DNA of 64,000 nucleotides from Pseudoips prasinana. Lineage: Eukaryota > Arthropoda > Insecta > Lepidoptera > Nolidae. The stretch is from positions 15,456,001-15,520,000 of the forward strand of contig OX621253.1 in NCBI GenBank assembly GCA_951640165.1, written 5' to 3'. Position numbers and translations under genes: made by a program. The notes under the pieces were generated by a model, which was given only the letters and a program-made list of their open reading frames with translations, was not told where the DNA came from and searched no databases. This document shows positions 1 to 11,800 of this stretch, piece by piece. How positions within the stretch are numbered: position 1 is the first letter of the stretch; each line of letters begins with the position of its first letter.

Positions 1-2
1 TA

Positions 3-2675
3 AACAGATACAATAATAATAATTTGCTAGTACATAACCACGTAAAAGCGTTATTTACTGTTCAAAAGATAACAAAAGAATCACCTGTCTTATTACGGAA
101 ACTTATTGATACCATTCTAAAGAATTTACGCGCCTTAAAAATATTAGGTGAACCGACGGAGTCACGGGACACGCTTGTTATTTTTATTATTGTTTCTAAG
201 CTCGACGAAACAACCGAACGAGAATGGGAGCAATATAAATCTTTAACGTTAAAAGTAGATAAAACATTGAATAAAAAGTGTAAAGTGGATGATTTACTCG
301 CTTTCTTAAAATCGCGATCCGACATGTTAGATACACTAAATTTAAGTCACAGTAGACCTAACACGAATGGTAATAAAAATACTCATAAAATACAATGCAA
401 TGTGTCTACTAGTAAATCCAACCGGTCATCTAACCGCACTAAACAGTGTTTAATGTGTAAATCTAATCACCCACTTTATTCCTGTCAACAATTTTTAAGC
501 GCTTCAATTAAAGATAAACTTGAATTCGTACGCATTCAGAAATTGTGTGAAAATTGTTTGCGATCTAATCACACTAAAGATGAGTGCAGGTTCGGGCCTT
601 GCAGAGTGTGTAATCAGAAACACAACACATTAATACACGTAGATAATAACATAGTGGATAGTGCAACGAGTCTTATCGCACAAATCTCTCGCCAGGAAAC
701 TGGTTTGACCACATCTAGTCATTCACGGGCGGTCGACGGTGCGAGCTATACTAACATAACTACAGCTATTAATGCACCAGTCGTTGTCAATAATATGCAG
801 ATGAATGAATGTCGCACACAAACGCAATCCATTCTGTTATCTACGGCGTTAGTTGAGATCGCAGACCGGTTTAATAAGTTTCACGCTGTGCGTGCACTGC
901 TTGATAACGGCAGTCACCGCTGTATAATAACAAAATCTTTATGTAAAAAATTACAGCTACCATTAATACAGTCCACCCACGAGATACGAGGTATTGGCAG
1001 TTCGGTTACACAATCAACGCAAAATTGTGATTTAGTTATTAGGTCACGAAACGACACTTATAATACATACATTAGGTGCATCGTTTTGCCTAGTATTACG
1101 TCAGCGCTGCCAACAGCTTCCTTTCATCGCGATAAATATATTATTCCTAACAATTATAAATTAGCAGATCCCTTATACTACGAATCGCAATCCATAGATA
1201 TTTTATTAGGCGCAGATATATTTTGGGATTTACTTAAAACCGATAAAGTACGCATTTACAATGGGCCTTTCTTAATAGATACGAAGTTAGGATGGATAGT
1301 TTCGGGACCTATTCCACATAAGGCGCATGGAAAAGGCATTGTTCATTGTAACTTTTCTCAGTCAATAGACCTACAGCTACGCCAGTTCTGGGAACTAGAA
1401 GAAGTGCCTAAACCTTATGATTCGCGCTCAAGGGAGGAGATAGCCTGTGAGCAGCATTTTGTACAAAATACTAAGCGCAATACTGATGGAAGGTTTATTG
1501 TTAGCATACCTTTTAAAGAATCTCCTCAAGTTCTAGGTACTAGTCGAGAACAAGCTGAACATCGATTTTTTGCACTAGAAAAACGACTGGAACGCGATCC
1601 CACATATAAAAAATTATATTGTGATTTTATGCGTGAGTACTGTGATCTAGGACATATGTCTCGTGTGCACACTTATTCTAATCCGCACTATTTTATGCCA
1701 CACCACGGTGTGTACCGCGAACAGAGCACAACCACGAAATTACGTGTTGTGTTTGACGCGAGTGCTCCCACAACGTCAGGGAAGACATGCAATGACATTC
1801 AGCTTGTAGGGCCGCCTATACAGGGTGATCTTTTCTCAATTTTGCTTCGCTTCAGACAATACAAATATATAGCTTGCGGTGATGTAGAAAAAATGTATCG
1901 TCAAGCCCTTATTAACCCAGATAATCGTGATCTTCAACTGATACTATGGCGCGAAGATCCTTCTCATCCATTAGGCATATATCAACTCAATACCATCACA
2001 TACGGTACAGCATCAGCACCATTTTTAAGCGTTAGGTGTCTCAGACAGCTGGCTAATGAATGTGATGATATTGAGGTAAAACAATGCATTTGCGAGGATA
2101 TGTACGTTGACGATTACATTTCGGGTCGGGATAATCAACATGAATTATTAGAATTATGTAAAAAGGTATCTGACGTTTTAAACGGTGGGTGCTTTCCCTT
2201 ACGAAAATGGCTTTTCAATTTTAAATGCGATATATCACAAAGTCCATTAGATTTCTCAAAATCATTGTCGTTAACTGAAAGCACTCACAGTAAAACATTA
2301 GGTTTACATTGGTACAATTTAAGCGATGAGTTATACTTTAGTACGCAATTAGTAAAAAATAACGTAAAAATTACAAAACGATTTATATTATCGTCCGTAT
2401 CGCAAATTTATGACCCACTAGGGCTTCTTAGTCCCATGATAATGATCGTCAAGATACTTTTACAAAAATTGTGGCTATTAAAGTTGGGATGGGACGACGA
2501 AGTGTCACACGAAATTATTAATATTTGGGATAATTTCGTAAACAATTTATTTTTAATTCAGTCTTTGCGAATCAAGCGACACGTCATACCCTACAAGCCT
2601 ATGCACATAGAGTTACATATATTTACAGACGCCTCAAAGGCGGCTTATGGAAGCTGCATTATGTACGTACAGTAG
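3..2675 (+). pseudogene. BEL/Pao gag (partial)-protease-reverse transcriptase part
   Basis: The frame is open from the window edge to a TAG at 2673-2675. The first ~110 residues look like the gag DUF1759 block (HNHVKALF, then LGEPTESRDTL). Cys/His knuckles (CLMCKSNHPLYSC and CENCLRSNHTKDEC) lie around residues 140-200. The protease signature ALLDNGSHRCIIT is near residue 290 with catalytic Asp in DNG. Reverse transcriptase blocks follow: KLRVVFDAS near 570 and the catalytic YVDDY near 693. The A17-peptidase-associated region and the start of RNase H (FTDASKAAYGSC) close the frame. The product would be processed into capsid, protease and RT in an active element. A one-base frameshift near 2660 ends the frame early; RNase H continues in another frame. 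Confidence 0.92.
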
Positions 2676-3403
2676 GTATTAATGGAGCGATCTCGGTCAA
2701 ACTGTTATGTTCGAAAGGTAAGGTGGCACCACTTAAACCCGTGACTATACCTCGGTTAGAGTTGTGTGGTGCATTATTAGGCGCTAAATTATTTCACAAA
2801 GTTAATGAGTCACTACGCTGTCAATTCAGATCGGTAACCTTTTGGTCAGATTCTACAATTGTGTTGGGGTGGTTGCGAACGACTCCTAACCTTCTACAAA
2901 CCTTTGTTCAAAACCGTGTTGTTGAAATACATACTTTGACTGATGGTATTCCATGGTGTCACATCAAAGGAAAAGAAAACCCAGCTGATTTAGTGTTGCG
3001 AGGCGTTAGTTTAGATAAATTAGTATCGTGTGATCTATGGTGGCAAGGGCCACAATTTCTTCACGATGTTGATTTCAATAGTAATGCTTATGTAAATTCT
3101 AATTTAGACGTTGGGCAAGGTGATTTACCTGAGTTAAGACCAATAAAAAGTCATACATTTCTATGTGACGAAAGTGTAAAAAATATATTGTTTCCATTTC
3201 ACAGATTTTCACAATTTAATCGCATGATACGTGCATGCGCATATCTATTACGTTTTATTTATAATATGCGCAACCGAACTAATAAGCGTAGTGGGTCTCT
3301 CACTCTTCATGAATTGAGAGAATCAGAGTTAGTTTTAGCTAAATTTAGTCAGATGGAATCATTTCCAACAGAATATAAGATATTGAAAAACAAAGCTTTT
3401 TAA
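2657..3403 (+). pseudogene. BEL/Pao RNase H and linker part
   Basis: This is the continuation of the polyprotein in frame 2 after the shift near 2660. It carries RNase H-like features (PRLELCGALLGAKL, then FWSDSTIVLGWL with an active-site type Asp, and KGKENPADLVLRG) and then the linker region before integrase. It ends at a stop at 3401-3403. Integrase resumes at once in a different frame, so a second frameshift lies at about 3395-3405. There is no independent start; a translation initiating here would be an artefact of the breaks. Confidence 0.85.
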
Positions 3404-4053
3404 ATGGCAAGCATAATTTATCAAAACTCAATTTATTTATTGATGATAATGATATAATTCGTGTTGGCGGTCGTTTATGTAACTCTGATGCTTTTGCATA
3501 CGATAAAAAATATCCAATTTTATTGTCCAACAAACATACATTTACAATTATATTATTTCGTTATCAACATAAGAAAATGTTACACGCAGGGCCACAGACT
3601 TTACTTTTTAATTTACGTGAATCTTGGTGGCCACTTGGAGGTAGAAACCTCTCAAGAAAAATAGTCCATGAATGCATTACATGTAGCTGACTTAGAGGTA
3701 AAACATTTTCCCCACTTATGGGAAATTTACCTATCGAAAGAATATCAGCCAGTTTCCCGTTCTATAATTGCGGCGTGGATTATACAGGACCGGTGTACAT
3801 ACTGAACCGCAGGGGTAGGGGGGCTAAAACACATAAGGCATATATTTGCTTATTTATATGTTTTGCAACACGTGCAGTACATCTGGAATTAGTTACCGAC
3901 CTGACCTCTGACGCTTATCTACAGGCACTGAAGCGTTTTATTTCACGTCGTGGTAAACCACAACAGATATTTTCCGATAATGGTAAAAATTTTGTAGGGT
4001 TGAAAAATAAAGTTTCAAACATTTTTACAAAACTGTTCTTCAGATATAATTGA
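3400..4053 (+). pseudogene. BEL/Pao integrase zinc finger and core, first part
   Basis: In frame 1 the sequence encodes the integrase zinc-binding module: two His (within RYQHKKMLHAG) and the CITC pair at its end. An in-frame TGA at 3688-3690 follows CITCS. The frame then continues through the rve core with VDYTGPV (first catalytic Asp), CFATRAVHLELVTD and FSDNGKNFVG (second Asp). It stops at 4051-4053. The third acidic residue (in GGLWEAGVK) is found in another frame downstream, so one nonsense codon and one frameshift damage this domain. Confidence 0.88.
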
Positions 4054-4759
4054 TTACGCTAGTACTGAAAATATTAAATTCAAATTTATTCCTCCATATG
4101 CAGCTCATTTTGGTGGTTTGTGGGAAGCTGGGGTGAAATCTAGTAAACACCATCTTATTCGAGTTATAGGTAATGCACATTTAACCTACGAAGAGTTCAG
4201 TACTGTACTCACACAGGTTGAGGCTATTCTTAACTCCCGACCTTTGACTCCTATGTCTAGTGATCCGAATGACCTCCTTCCTTTGAGTCCTGGACATTTC
4301 CTCATTGGCCGTCCGATAACTGCACCAGTATGTTCCAGCCTACGACCAGCCTCAGACGACATAAATCGACTTCCTCGATATCACCGCGTTGAACAGATTA
4401 GACAGAACTTCTGGAGCAGATGTAGTAAGGAGTTCATTTCTGAGATGCAAACTCGAAGTAAATGGAATCATAAAGGAAAGAATTTACAACCCGACACGTT
4501 AGTCGTCCTCAAAGATGATTGTTGCCCCCCTCTGAAGTGGCAACTTGGGCGCATTATCACTACCTACCCAGGCAAAGACGGTGTTTCCAGAGTTGCTGAT
4601 GTCCGCACGCAGAAGGGCATAGTGAAGCGAGCATTCTCCAAAATCTGTCCTCTTTTTCCATTGGAACCTGCTTTTTCCAAGGCCGGAAGCATGTCGGAGC
4701 ACCAATCCGCAATCGAACGTATGATGCGACATCGTTCGACCAATCACAGCCACGCATGA
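4040..4759 (+). pseudogene. BEL/Pao integrase end and C-terminal DUF5641-like domain
   Basis: This is frame 2 after a third frameshift. It opens with IPPYAAHFGGLWEAGVKSS, which holds the catalytic Glu, then AILNSRPLTP, and then the conserved C-terminal block (LPRYHRVEQIRQNFWSRC, KWNHKGKNL, LKWQLGRI). Such a C-terminal block follows the integrase in BEL/Pao and related insect elements. The last ~20 codons run into the predicted 3' LTR, which starts at about 4692, as often happens in BEL elements. Confidence 0.88.
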
Positions 4760-4954
4760 TCACGCAGCAGCGCGCGGCGAGGATCGCCACGACATCTATT
4801 GGAACTTTATATAGAAGGACTTGAAAAATCGCCGCGCACGCACCACCATGTAATTTATTTATAATAGTATTGCAGTAAAGTTTGTCAAGATATTTCCACG
4901 TTTTATTCAAAATCCACGCTAGGGACGCAATAAAGGGCTATCGAGGGAACAACA
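4692..4954 (+). repeat. Probable 3' LTR of the BEL/Pao element
   Basis: The segment begins TGTCGG and ends GGAACAACA, the TG..CA ends expected of an LTR, directly after the end of the pol frame. Inside are a TATA-like TTTATATA at about 4806 and an AATAAA at 4929-4934, fitting promoter and polyadenylation signals. The 5' LTR is outside the window, so the borders are inferred, not aligned. Confidence 0.6.
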
Positions 4955-5322
4955 TTCAAATGTTGATAATATAACAAAAGTGGTTTCAATATTTATATAA
5001 ACTTCTTATAAAAAAAAATATTTTAAAACTTCAAAGTCGTAAATAATTTAGGATTCAGGTTTCCCTAAATTCTATCGACGTGTCCCAAATATTTTTCCAG
5101 ATTTATCAACACTATAAACCTTTATTTAATTCGTAACTGTTTTGGTGGGTCAGCATGACACTGATAAGTTTCGCTTAATCGCCAATTTATATCACCAGAC
5201 CACTATCAACCTTACGCAAGTTTAATACATAAGTCGACGTTGACTAGGTAGTCGATTTTTCATTGTCCCAACAAAAGCCTACACTCACAATGAAAGGGGA
5301 TAATCCATAGTCTACCACGCTG
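4955..5322. other. Unassigned AT-rich stretch
   Basis: I see no open frame above noise, no RNA gene and no inverted repeat worth naming. Confidence 0.5.
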
Positions 5323-5560
5323 GCCTAATGAGAGTTGGCAGGTTCACATGCCATCGATAACATTTTAGAGAACCATCAGGCATGCAGGATTCCTCACAAT
5401 TTTTTCCCCCACTGTTTTAAGTATGAGATGATTGTGAGGTACCCACTGAAAACGCACATTCTTATACGCACTTGAATACGAAAGTTATTGGAGTTCAGCT
5501 TGATTTTAACTTCGAGACGACTGAATTCACCGTCTAGCGGGGACATCTAAGTATACAGAC
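5323..5560. repeat. Lepidopteran interspersed repeat fragment (copy a)
   Basis: Blocks such as 'accatcaggcatgcaggatt' followed by 'cctcacaattttttcc' recall a repeat common in Lepidoptera. A second degenerate copy with the same order of blocks lies at 41985-42080. The class is unknown to me. Confidence 0.45.
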
Positions 5561-5887
5561 ATTTACAATTAATACATACATATTCTCTTATTCTCGCTGT
5601 GTTTTCTCAGTTGGCGCGCATTGGATCCGGTTGTAGGATTATAGCGTGACTGTCCGTAAAAAACAAGGTCCGCCAGAATAATAATATTGAATTCGTACCT
5701 TAATATAGACAGAACCAGTCAGATAATATGTAGAGAAAATATAGCTAAGATTTTAAATTTTGTAATTTTACCTGTACATGATCTCTTTGACAATAATTTA
5801 ATAGAAGCTAGCGAAATATTATTACTATTATAAAATGAATCTTATTGTAAATGTTTTCATACAATCCTTATACCTAAATATTTACAT
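5561..5887. other. Unassigned AT-rich stretch
   Basis: Nothing recognisable; low-complexity AT-rich sequence without long frames. Confidence 0.5.
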
Positions 5888-6028
5888 GTACAGACGCCAG
5901 CACACCAAGGTACCTCAATCTGTCAAATTTCCCGAATTGAAAGCGAAACTTATGCTTATGTGATAAAGTTGAAAATCTATAAAAGAAATTTGACAGATTG
6001 GGGTAGCTTGATGTGCTGGCGTCTGTAC
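5888..6028. mobile_element. MITE family M1, complete copy (141 bp)
   Basis: Inverted ends of about 44 bases begin gtacagacgccagcaca and contain caatctgtcaaatttc; the right end is their reverse complement with a few mismatches. The same ends and core recur at 59958-60101 (complete) and 22424-22505 (left part only). No coding capacity, so it is non-autonomous. The superfamily is not determinable here. Confidence 0.85.
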
Positions 6029-6078
6029 CTAGAAATAATTATAAATTAATTAATTAATCATATATGTTCTGACTGGCT

Positions 6079-6118
6079 GTTTTAAGTCTACGTGAATAAA
6101 AACCTTTTTTATTTATAT
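6079..6118 (+). repeat. LINE-J 3' end fragment
   Basis: The run tctacgtgaataaaaacctt, preceded by tgttctgactggctgtttta, is the reverse complement of the block found at 31045, 35095 and 58655. Here it lies in plus orientation and ends with the polyadenylation-like aataaaaa. Confidence 0.6.
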
Positions 6119-6137
6119 TAACTATACCTAATCATAA

Positions 6138-6205
6138 TATCAGTGGAAGACGTCCGATGCTGGACAAAGGCCTCCCCCAAGGATCTCCACAATGCCTGCC
6201 TGCTT
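6138..6205 (-). repeat. RTE-A 3' tail fragment
   Basis: The block gctggacaaaggcctccccc matches the end of the full RTE element at 37943-41111. It is a severely 5'-truncated copy in minus orientation. Confidence 0.75.
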
Positions 6206-7342
6206 ACTTATTAGAAAACGTTGTTTACTGTTTCTAGTTCCTAAATGAAGTTTGATATTTTAATAACAGACAAAACGTAGTTTTATAAGCTGGTGTGTTA
6301 AATATATCACAGTGTGAAATCTCTTTAAATAAATAGTCGCTGAAAGCTGCAATGTAAACGTAAACACTCTCTGCAGTTCAAGCTCCATATAAGTGAGATA
6401 TCATCTAAAAGAATATTAGCTCCACAAAAGATAAGCTATAATGTTTCATTCCTCTTGACAAACAATCACGAGCAAAAATATTTTTGCCACTTCTTACTAG
6501 TAGAAACCTGACTCAATTTTCCTAAATAAAGTAAATTTACATTTTCTTAGAAATACTTTAGTAGCTAGTACTTTAAGCGAGAGCTTTTTAAAGATACGTT
6601 TGATAATGGGCGACTATTGCGCTCCGAACGGAAACGTCGTTATACGGAGCAAAAAGTAGGGTGTCTCAAAAGGAGTCACTATTGAACCTCACTCTACTGA
6701 GGTATGGATGGATTAAGAGACAGAATTATAAAGAGTTTCACAAAAAAAGGTAGACATTATGTTTTTTATACACAAGAATTAGCATCTTTATTTGATCGTA
6801 TAGATATATCAGTAACTTGTATTCAAGCCCAAACGCTACGGTACGGTACTAGAGAATAATCATGTAACATTAATTATTTTTTGAAGACTTGGTTAGAAAA
6901 TCCGAACATTTGTTGTTTGGTTGACGTGAAAGCATCTATTATAATTATTCTAAATAGTCACATGGTAATAGAATTTGATGGTCTAACCATCCTGGCTAGT
7001 AATTATAGGTTGTGAGGTTAGATAGTATTCGTTCCATTAATACCGATAGCTAGATGTAATGAGTTACACTAAGAGCTAGATTTAGGGCAATACTATTTCT
7101 GTCGGTTCGTAGGCAAGAGAGACTTTTTTATAATCGTTGTCTTAACATTTGTTGTTACACCATATAGTGTAATTAACCCTTTGCAACCACGAGCACTTTA
7201 TAAGAGATCGCTGACTAGTGCCAGGTTGAATACTGATGCTTGTGGGTTATGAAGGCAAGATAAATATGAAGATGGGTCGGCTCACCATATTATACACTTA
7301 GGTTATCCCGCTCGTAACTACAACACAAGGGACACTTCATAA
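6206..7342. other. Unassigned stretch upstream of the R1-clade LINE
   Basis: No frame, RNA gene or repeat that I recognise. It ends at the target-site copy of the LINE insertion. Confidence 0.5.
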
Positions 7343-7356
7343 GGGAAATCAGACTA
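7343..7356 (+). repeat. Target-site duplication, 5' copy
   Basis: gggaaatcagacta occurs here and again at 12230-12243, exactly after the poly(A) of the R1-clade LINE. The upstream aa could extend the match, but it merges with the poly(A) on the other side. Confidence 0.9.
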
Positions 7357-7677
7357 AAACTTCCCTTCCCGCTACGCTACGGCTCAGTGCGTCGGAGGTT
7401 CGCTGTGAAATAATATTATTTTTCTGCTATTTCGTGATTGTTTTGTGACCTGTGTTTTGTTTCTAGCTTTAGTGTTAGTGCTAAATACTACAATCTGTAA
7501 GTTTTTTAAGTGTTTTAATAAGTAATATCTGGATTTTAGTTCAAATTATCGTTCGGTGAGTAAGTTTAACTTTTTTCTTGTGAGGGTACCGCGTCATAGT
7601 CACAGTTACTTGTTATCGTGCTAAATTAGTTATCGTGCTGTTTACATTAAAGCGCTTGCTTATTTCGTGTGAATAAC

Positions 7678-8805
7678 ATGTCAAAAATGAATGATGTCCC
7701 CCCCGATAGAGGGCGAAACGCATTTGGGAGAAGTAAACAGACTCCCAGAACGCCCCCTTCAGGCTTCAACAAACGAGTGTTAGACGATGCGTCACCGACG
7801 TTTTGTACTCCCGATGGTCAACAGGAATCGGACATAAAACGTTTTCGGGGATCTCAATCCGATTATTCGTCTTCATTAAATATTAGCGATACAAACAGTG
7901 CGGAATATAATTATTGCGATCTTGTGACACAAGCTTCCGTTTATCTGTCAAAGGTTAACGAATTAGTCAGTGATTCCAACTCGGGTATGAATATCGCGAA
8001 TAAGCTATCGGTGATGGATTGTACGCAGCGCCTTACCAGTATTATTTCATTACTTGCGCTTAAATCTTCATGCAATGAAACTAAATTGGCGAACGCAGAA
8101 CGTCAGTTAGATCTTTGCGTAAATAAAACCAATTCTGAGATTCCTACGTACGCGGAACAATTAAAACTGCGTTTACCGAAAAAAACCGCCGCCCCCATAG
8201 TACAGACGCGAAAACCGGTTCCTTCAATTATTGCGTATCCCACCGCTGAGCGATCAGCGGAGTACGCGACTTCGTCGGCGACAAGGAAGCGCTTATGAAG
8301 GCTATAAAACCCGCGGACGACGGTTTTCAAATAGTAGGCGTTAAAAAAACTTCCAATTCTGGCGTTGTACTCCGAGTGGCAAATGAAACCCAACTCAATA
8401 AAATTCGCTCTGTCGAGGCCATACGTTCGGCGGGTTTAAAACTTCAAACTCCATCCGGGCGACGACCGCGCATACTTATAAAAGATATACCGTCGTCAAT
8501 GGACGACCAGGTCTTTTTAACGGCGTTATACAGGCAAAATAGTAATAGTAGAGGTAGTTCGGTGTTTAAACTGCCAGCAATATGGGCATGTTTTCAAGTA
8601 CTGTAGTAACAAATTACCTACCTGTGCCTTATGCGCAGAAGCACATCCCACAAAATCATGTAAGCACCACAATGACCCAGAATTTAAACCAGTTTGTGCA
8701 TCGTGTAAAACATATAAAAAACCTCACGACCACAAATGCGGCTCGGACAACTGCCCCACATTTAAGCATAAACTTGAGCAGTTAGTGCTAAATACCAAAT
8801 ATTAA
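7678..8805 (+). pseudogene. R1-clade LINE ORF1 (RNA-binding, CCHC zinc knuckles), damaged
   Basis: ORF1 proteins of this clade bind the element RNA. The ATG at 7678 (MSKMNDVPP) opens a frame of about 206 codons ending at 8296-8298. The next block (MKAIKPADDGFQIVGVKKT) lies in another frame from 8295, overlapping the stop in TTATGA. At about 8540-8560 the sequence returns to the first frame and reads three Cys/His knuckles: CLNCQQYGHVFKYC, CALCAEAHPTKSC and a CASC..H..C..C set. The stop TAA is 8803-8805. The segment between ALYRQN and the knuckles is much shorter than usual, so an internal deletion is likely besides the frameshift near 8290. ORF2 starts one base after the stop, which suggests coupled reinitiation. 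Confidence 0.85.
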
Positions 8806-8806
8806 T

Positions 8807-11800
8807 ATGGCTTACTTAAAAATAGGGCAGCTAAATCTTCACAACGATAGGGTTGCGACATCAGAGTTGGAAACTTTAGTCAATGAATACAACTTAGATA
8901 TAGTGCTTGTACAAGAACAATATCAATATGCGCGTTTAAAAAATAAATTGGTGCAGCTAGACAACAAATCACGGGCTGCTATTTACGTAACGCGTACTAA
9001 TTTTACGGTAAGCGCTATGCGAAACCTCATGACGTCACACTGTGCTGTCGCTGAAATATCATCCCCATCCTGGAAAGTTTACGTAGTGAGCTGTTATTTT
9101 CAGTATTCAGATCCTGTCGGTCCCCATTTACATCACTTGCGCCATGTTTTGATGTCCCTCAAAGGACACAAAATTATTATTGGCGCAGATGTTAACGCAT
9201 CCTCTACGTTATGGTATGGCAAATACCGTTCAAGCGATACAGAACGGCGGAACGCCGTCGAAGATTTCGTCGCTGAGATGAATCTATCAATACATAACAC
9301 TCCTGATGCACCGCCTACTTATTGTAGCCCTACTGGCGAATCTTTTATTGACGTCACTTTTTCAAGCTCAGACGTCCGAATAGATGGATGGCGTGTTTTT
9401 CCTGACGCTTCATCCAGTGATCACCGCTTAATCGTGTACGAGTTTGTTCCTCGGTTGGCACAAAGACCTACGGCTATTTACGGTAACTATAGATATCGGC
9501 TCAAAGGGGCCGATTGGGATTTTTTCAGAGCTCTTTTTGCCGCGCATGCCAGGGATTTCACCCGGGATGAACTAACAACAGAGGAATGTGCTGTAATGAT
9601 GTCGGACACTTTTACCTACTGTGCCGATATTGCCATAGGCCGCGTCCCTATCACTAATATTCGAAGATGCGATTGGTGGAATAACTACTTAATTAAAGTT
9701 CGATGTGAATTTCGGAGAGCACGTAAAAAATATAATAAACTAAAAAAACGTAAAATTGTAGGCGATGTTTTAAATAATGCATATATAAATCTCAAAATAG
9801 CTCGTTCACATTACCGCTCGTCAATAGAGAAATCCAAAGGCAATCTTATTAGAAAAATAGTCGATAAATTAGATAAAGAAGGCCCGTGGTCGCCCCTATA
9901 CCATGAGTTTAAAGCAAATAGGTCTATAGATTTAGCTTATATTCAAAACATAAAAATCAATAATACCTACACCAGTGGCATAGAGGAGACCACGGAATCC
10001 TTACTTAATTCGCTCATACCTGATGATAGTTCCTTGAACGATAATGACTACCATAAGCAGATTAGACAGTGGGCAAACAATCCACCCGCTACCTATATGT
10101 CTAGTCTTCCTACAATTAATGAGTTTATGAATACTGTGAAATCGCTACCTGTTAACAAAGCTTCAGGTGAAGATAAAATATCCAACAAAATGATAATAGA
10201 AGCCACAAAACAATCCGGTGATTCAATACTAAAAGTTTTTAATCGTTGCATATCTGAAGGGACTTTTCCGCGTTCTTGGCGCAGCGGTTTTATTCGTATT
10301 ATACCAAAAAATGGCGATAAACTGCCTGAAGACCCTAAGTCATACCGACCAATAACGTTACTGCCTTCCTTAGGCAAGCTTCTAGAACGACTTATTGTAC
10401 CGCGATTGCTGCCGGGAGGACCAAAATTTCACGGAAATCAATTTGGTTTTACTGCGGGTAAATCGACAGTGGACGCAGCTATCTCAGTGAGGAAAGCTGT
10501 AAACTCGTCCGAATGTAAATACGTTTTGGCCATATTCCTAGATATTTCAGGGGCGTTTGATAATACTTGGTGGCCAATTTTGTTACAAAAACTTAAGTTA
10601 CGCGGTTGTTACAGTAATATATATTCGATAATCACATCTTATTTCGTACATGGCTCTGCAACTCTTAAGCTTGGTCACTTCAGAGTCACTAAATCGTTAA
10701 CCATGGGTTGCCCCCAGGGCTCAGTGCTCGCGCCGTATCTCTGGAACTTGGGCTTTGATGACTTCTTGACATTACCCTTGCCATCACGCTGCTCTCTAAC
10801 GGCATATGCTGACGATGGCCTCTTACTTATACAGGGTAACTCCAGGAGAGAGTTGGAAAATCTGGCTCAAACTTGCTTAAGTATGATAAGTGAATGGGGT
10901 AAAAGAAATCGCCTTACATTTGCTCCTCATAAAACCTACCAACTCCTTCTTAAAGGTGAACTAAAATCCCCCCCGGGCGTAAAACTTAATAATGTTACTG
11001 TAAAACGCAAAATATCAACCTGTTATTTGGGCTTAGTTTTAGAAAAGAATTTCTCGTTTATAGAACATATTAAATCAGTTGGGGAAAAAGCTAAGCGAAA
11101 CTTTTTTGCACTTACAAGGATATCGACGGCAACCTGGGGCCTCTCTTTTAATACTCTTAAAATCATTTACGGGGCAACCTATCTTGGGTGTATATGCTAC
11201 GGCTCGCCTGTGTGGGCTGATAGGGCTACCATCGGAGCTGCTCGCCGTAAATTACTACAAAGCCAGAGGTTGGCGTTGATATTTCTGTGTAAAGCCTATA
11301 GAACAGTGAGCACAGAGGCCCTACCTGTCCTAGCGGGTGTACTACCGGTTGATCTTGAAGTACAAAGACGAGCAGCAATGTATTATTCTACGCGCGATAA
11401 TTTAGAAAATGATTTCTTATCATTACGCGACCGTGCGAAAATAACCAGGCTATTTATGCCAATAGCTGACTTAAATAACGAACTACTAAATGAATGGCAA
11501 TGTAGATGGAATACTTCAACCAAGGGTCGCCATCTGCACCAGTTCTTTCCGGACGTACGCGAACGGTTAAATAAAACTTGGCTAATCATAGACCATTGTG
11601 TTGCACAATTTCTTACCGGACACGGCAATTTTAAAAGTAAATTGTATAGTTTCAAATTAGTATCTTCACCAATCTGTCTGTGCTCAACATCCAGTAACGA
11701 ATATGAACAAACTGCTCACCACATCCTGTGGGAGTGTGATCTCTGGCAAAATCAGCGTGATATTATGTTAAACAGATTGCAACCAATATCTGGAGTAGTT

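Larger units (their letters stand above)
1..4954 (+). mobile_element. BEL/Pao LTR retrotransposon, 5' end outside window, degenerate
   Basis: The order of domains is that of BEL/Pao elements: the end of the gag DUF1759 region, zinc knuckles, an A17-type aspartic protease, reverse transcriptase, RNase H, an integrase zinc finger, the integrase core, and the DUF5641-like C-terminal domain, followed by a probable LTR. The reading frame changes near 2660, near 3400 and between about 4020 and 4050, and there is an in-frame TGA at 3688-3690, so this copy cannot make a full polyprotein. The 5' LTR and start of gag lie before base 1. No target duplication can be checked because only one end is present. 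Confidence 0.93.

Noticed and set aside
62..325. Minus-strand open frame opposite gag
   Set aside because: Shadow of the BEL/Pao frame; no motif.
5888..6028. CRISPR-like repeats or riboswitches anywhere in the window
   Set aside because: No regularly spaced repeats; the inverted repeats are transposon ends or hairpins in a eukaryotic sequence.
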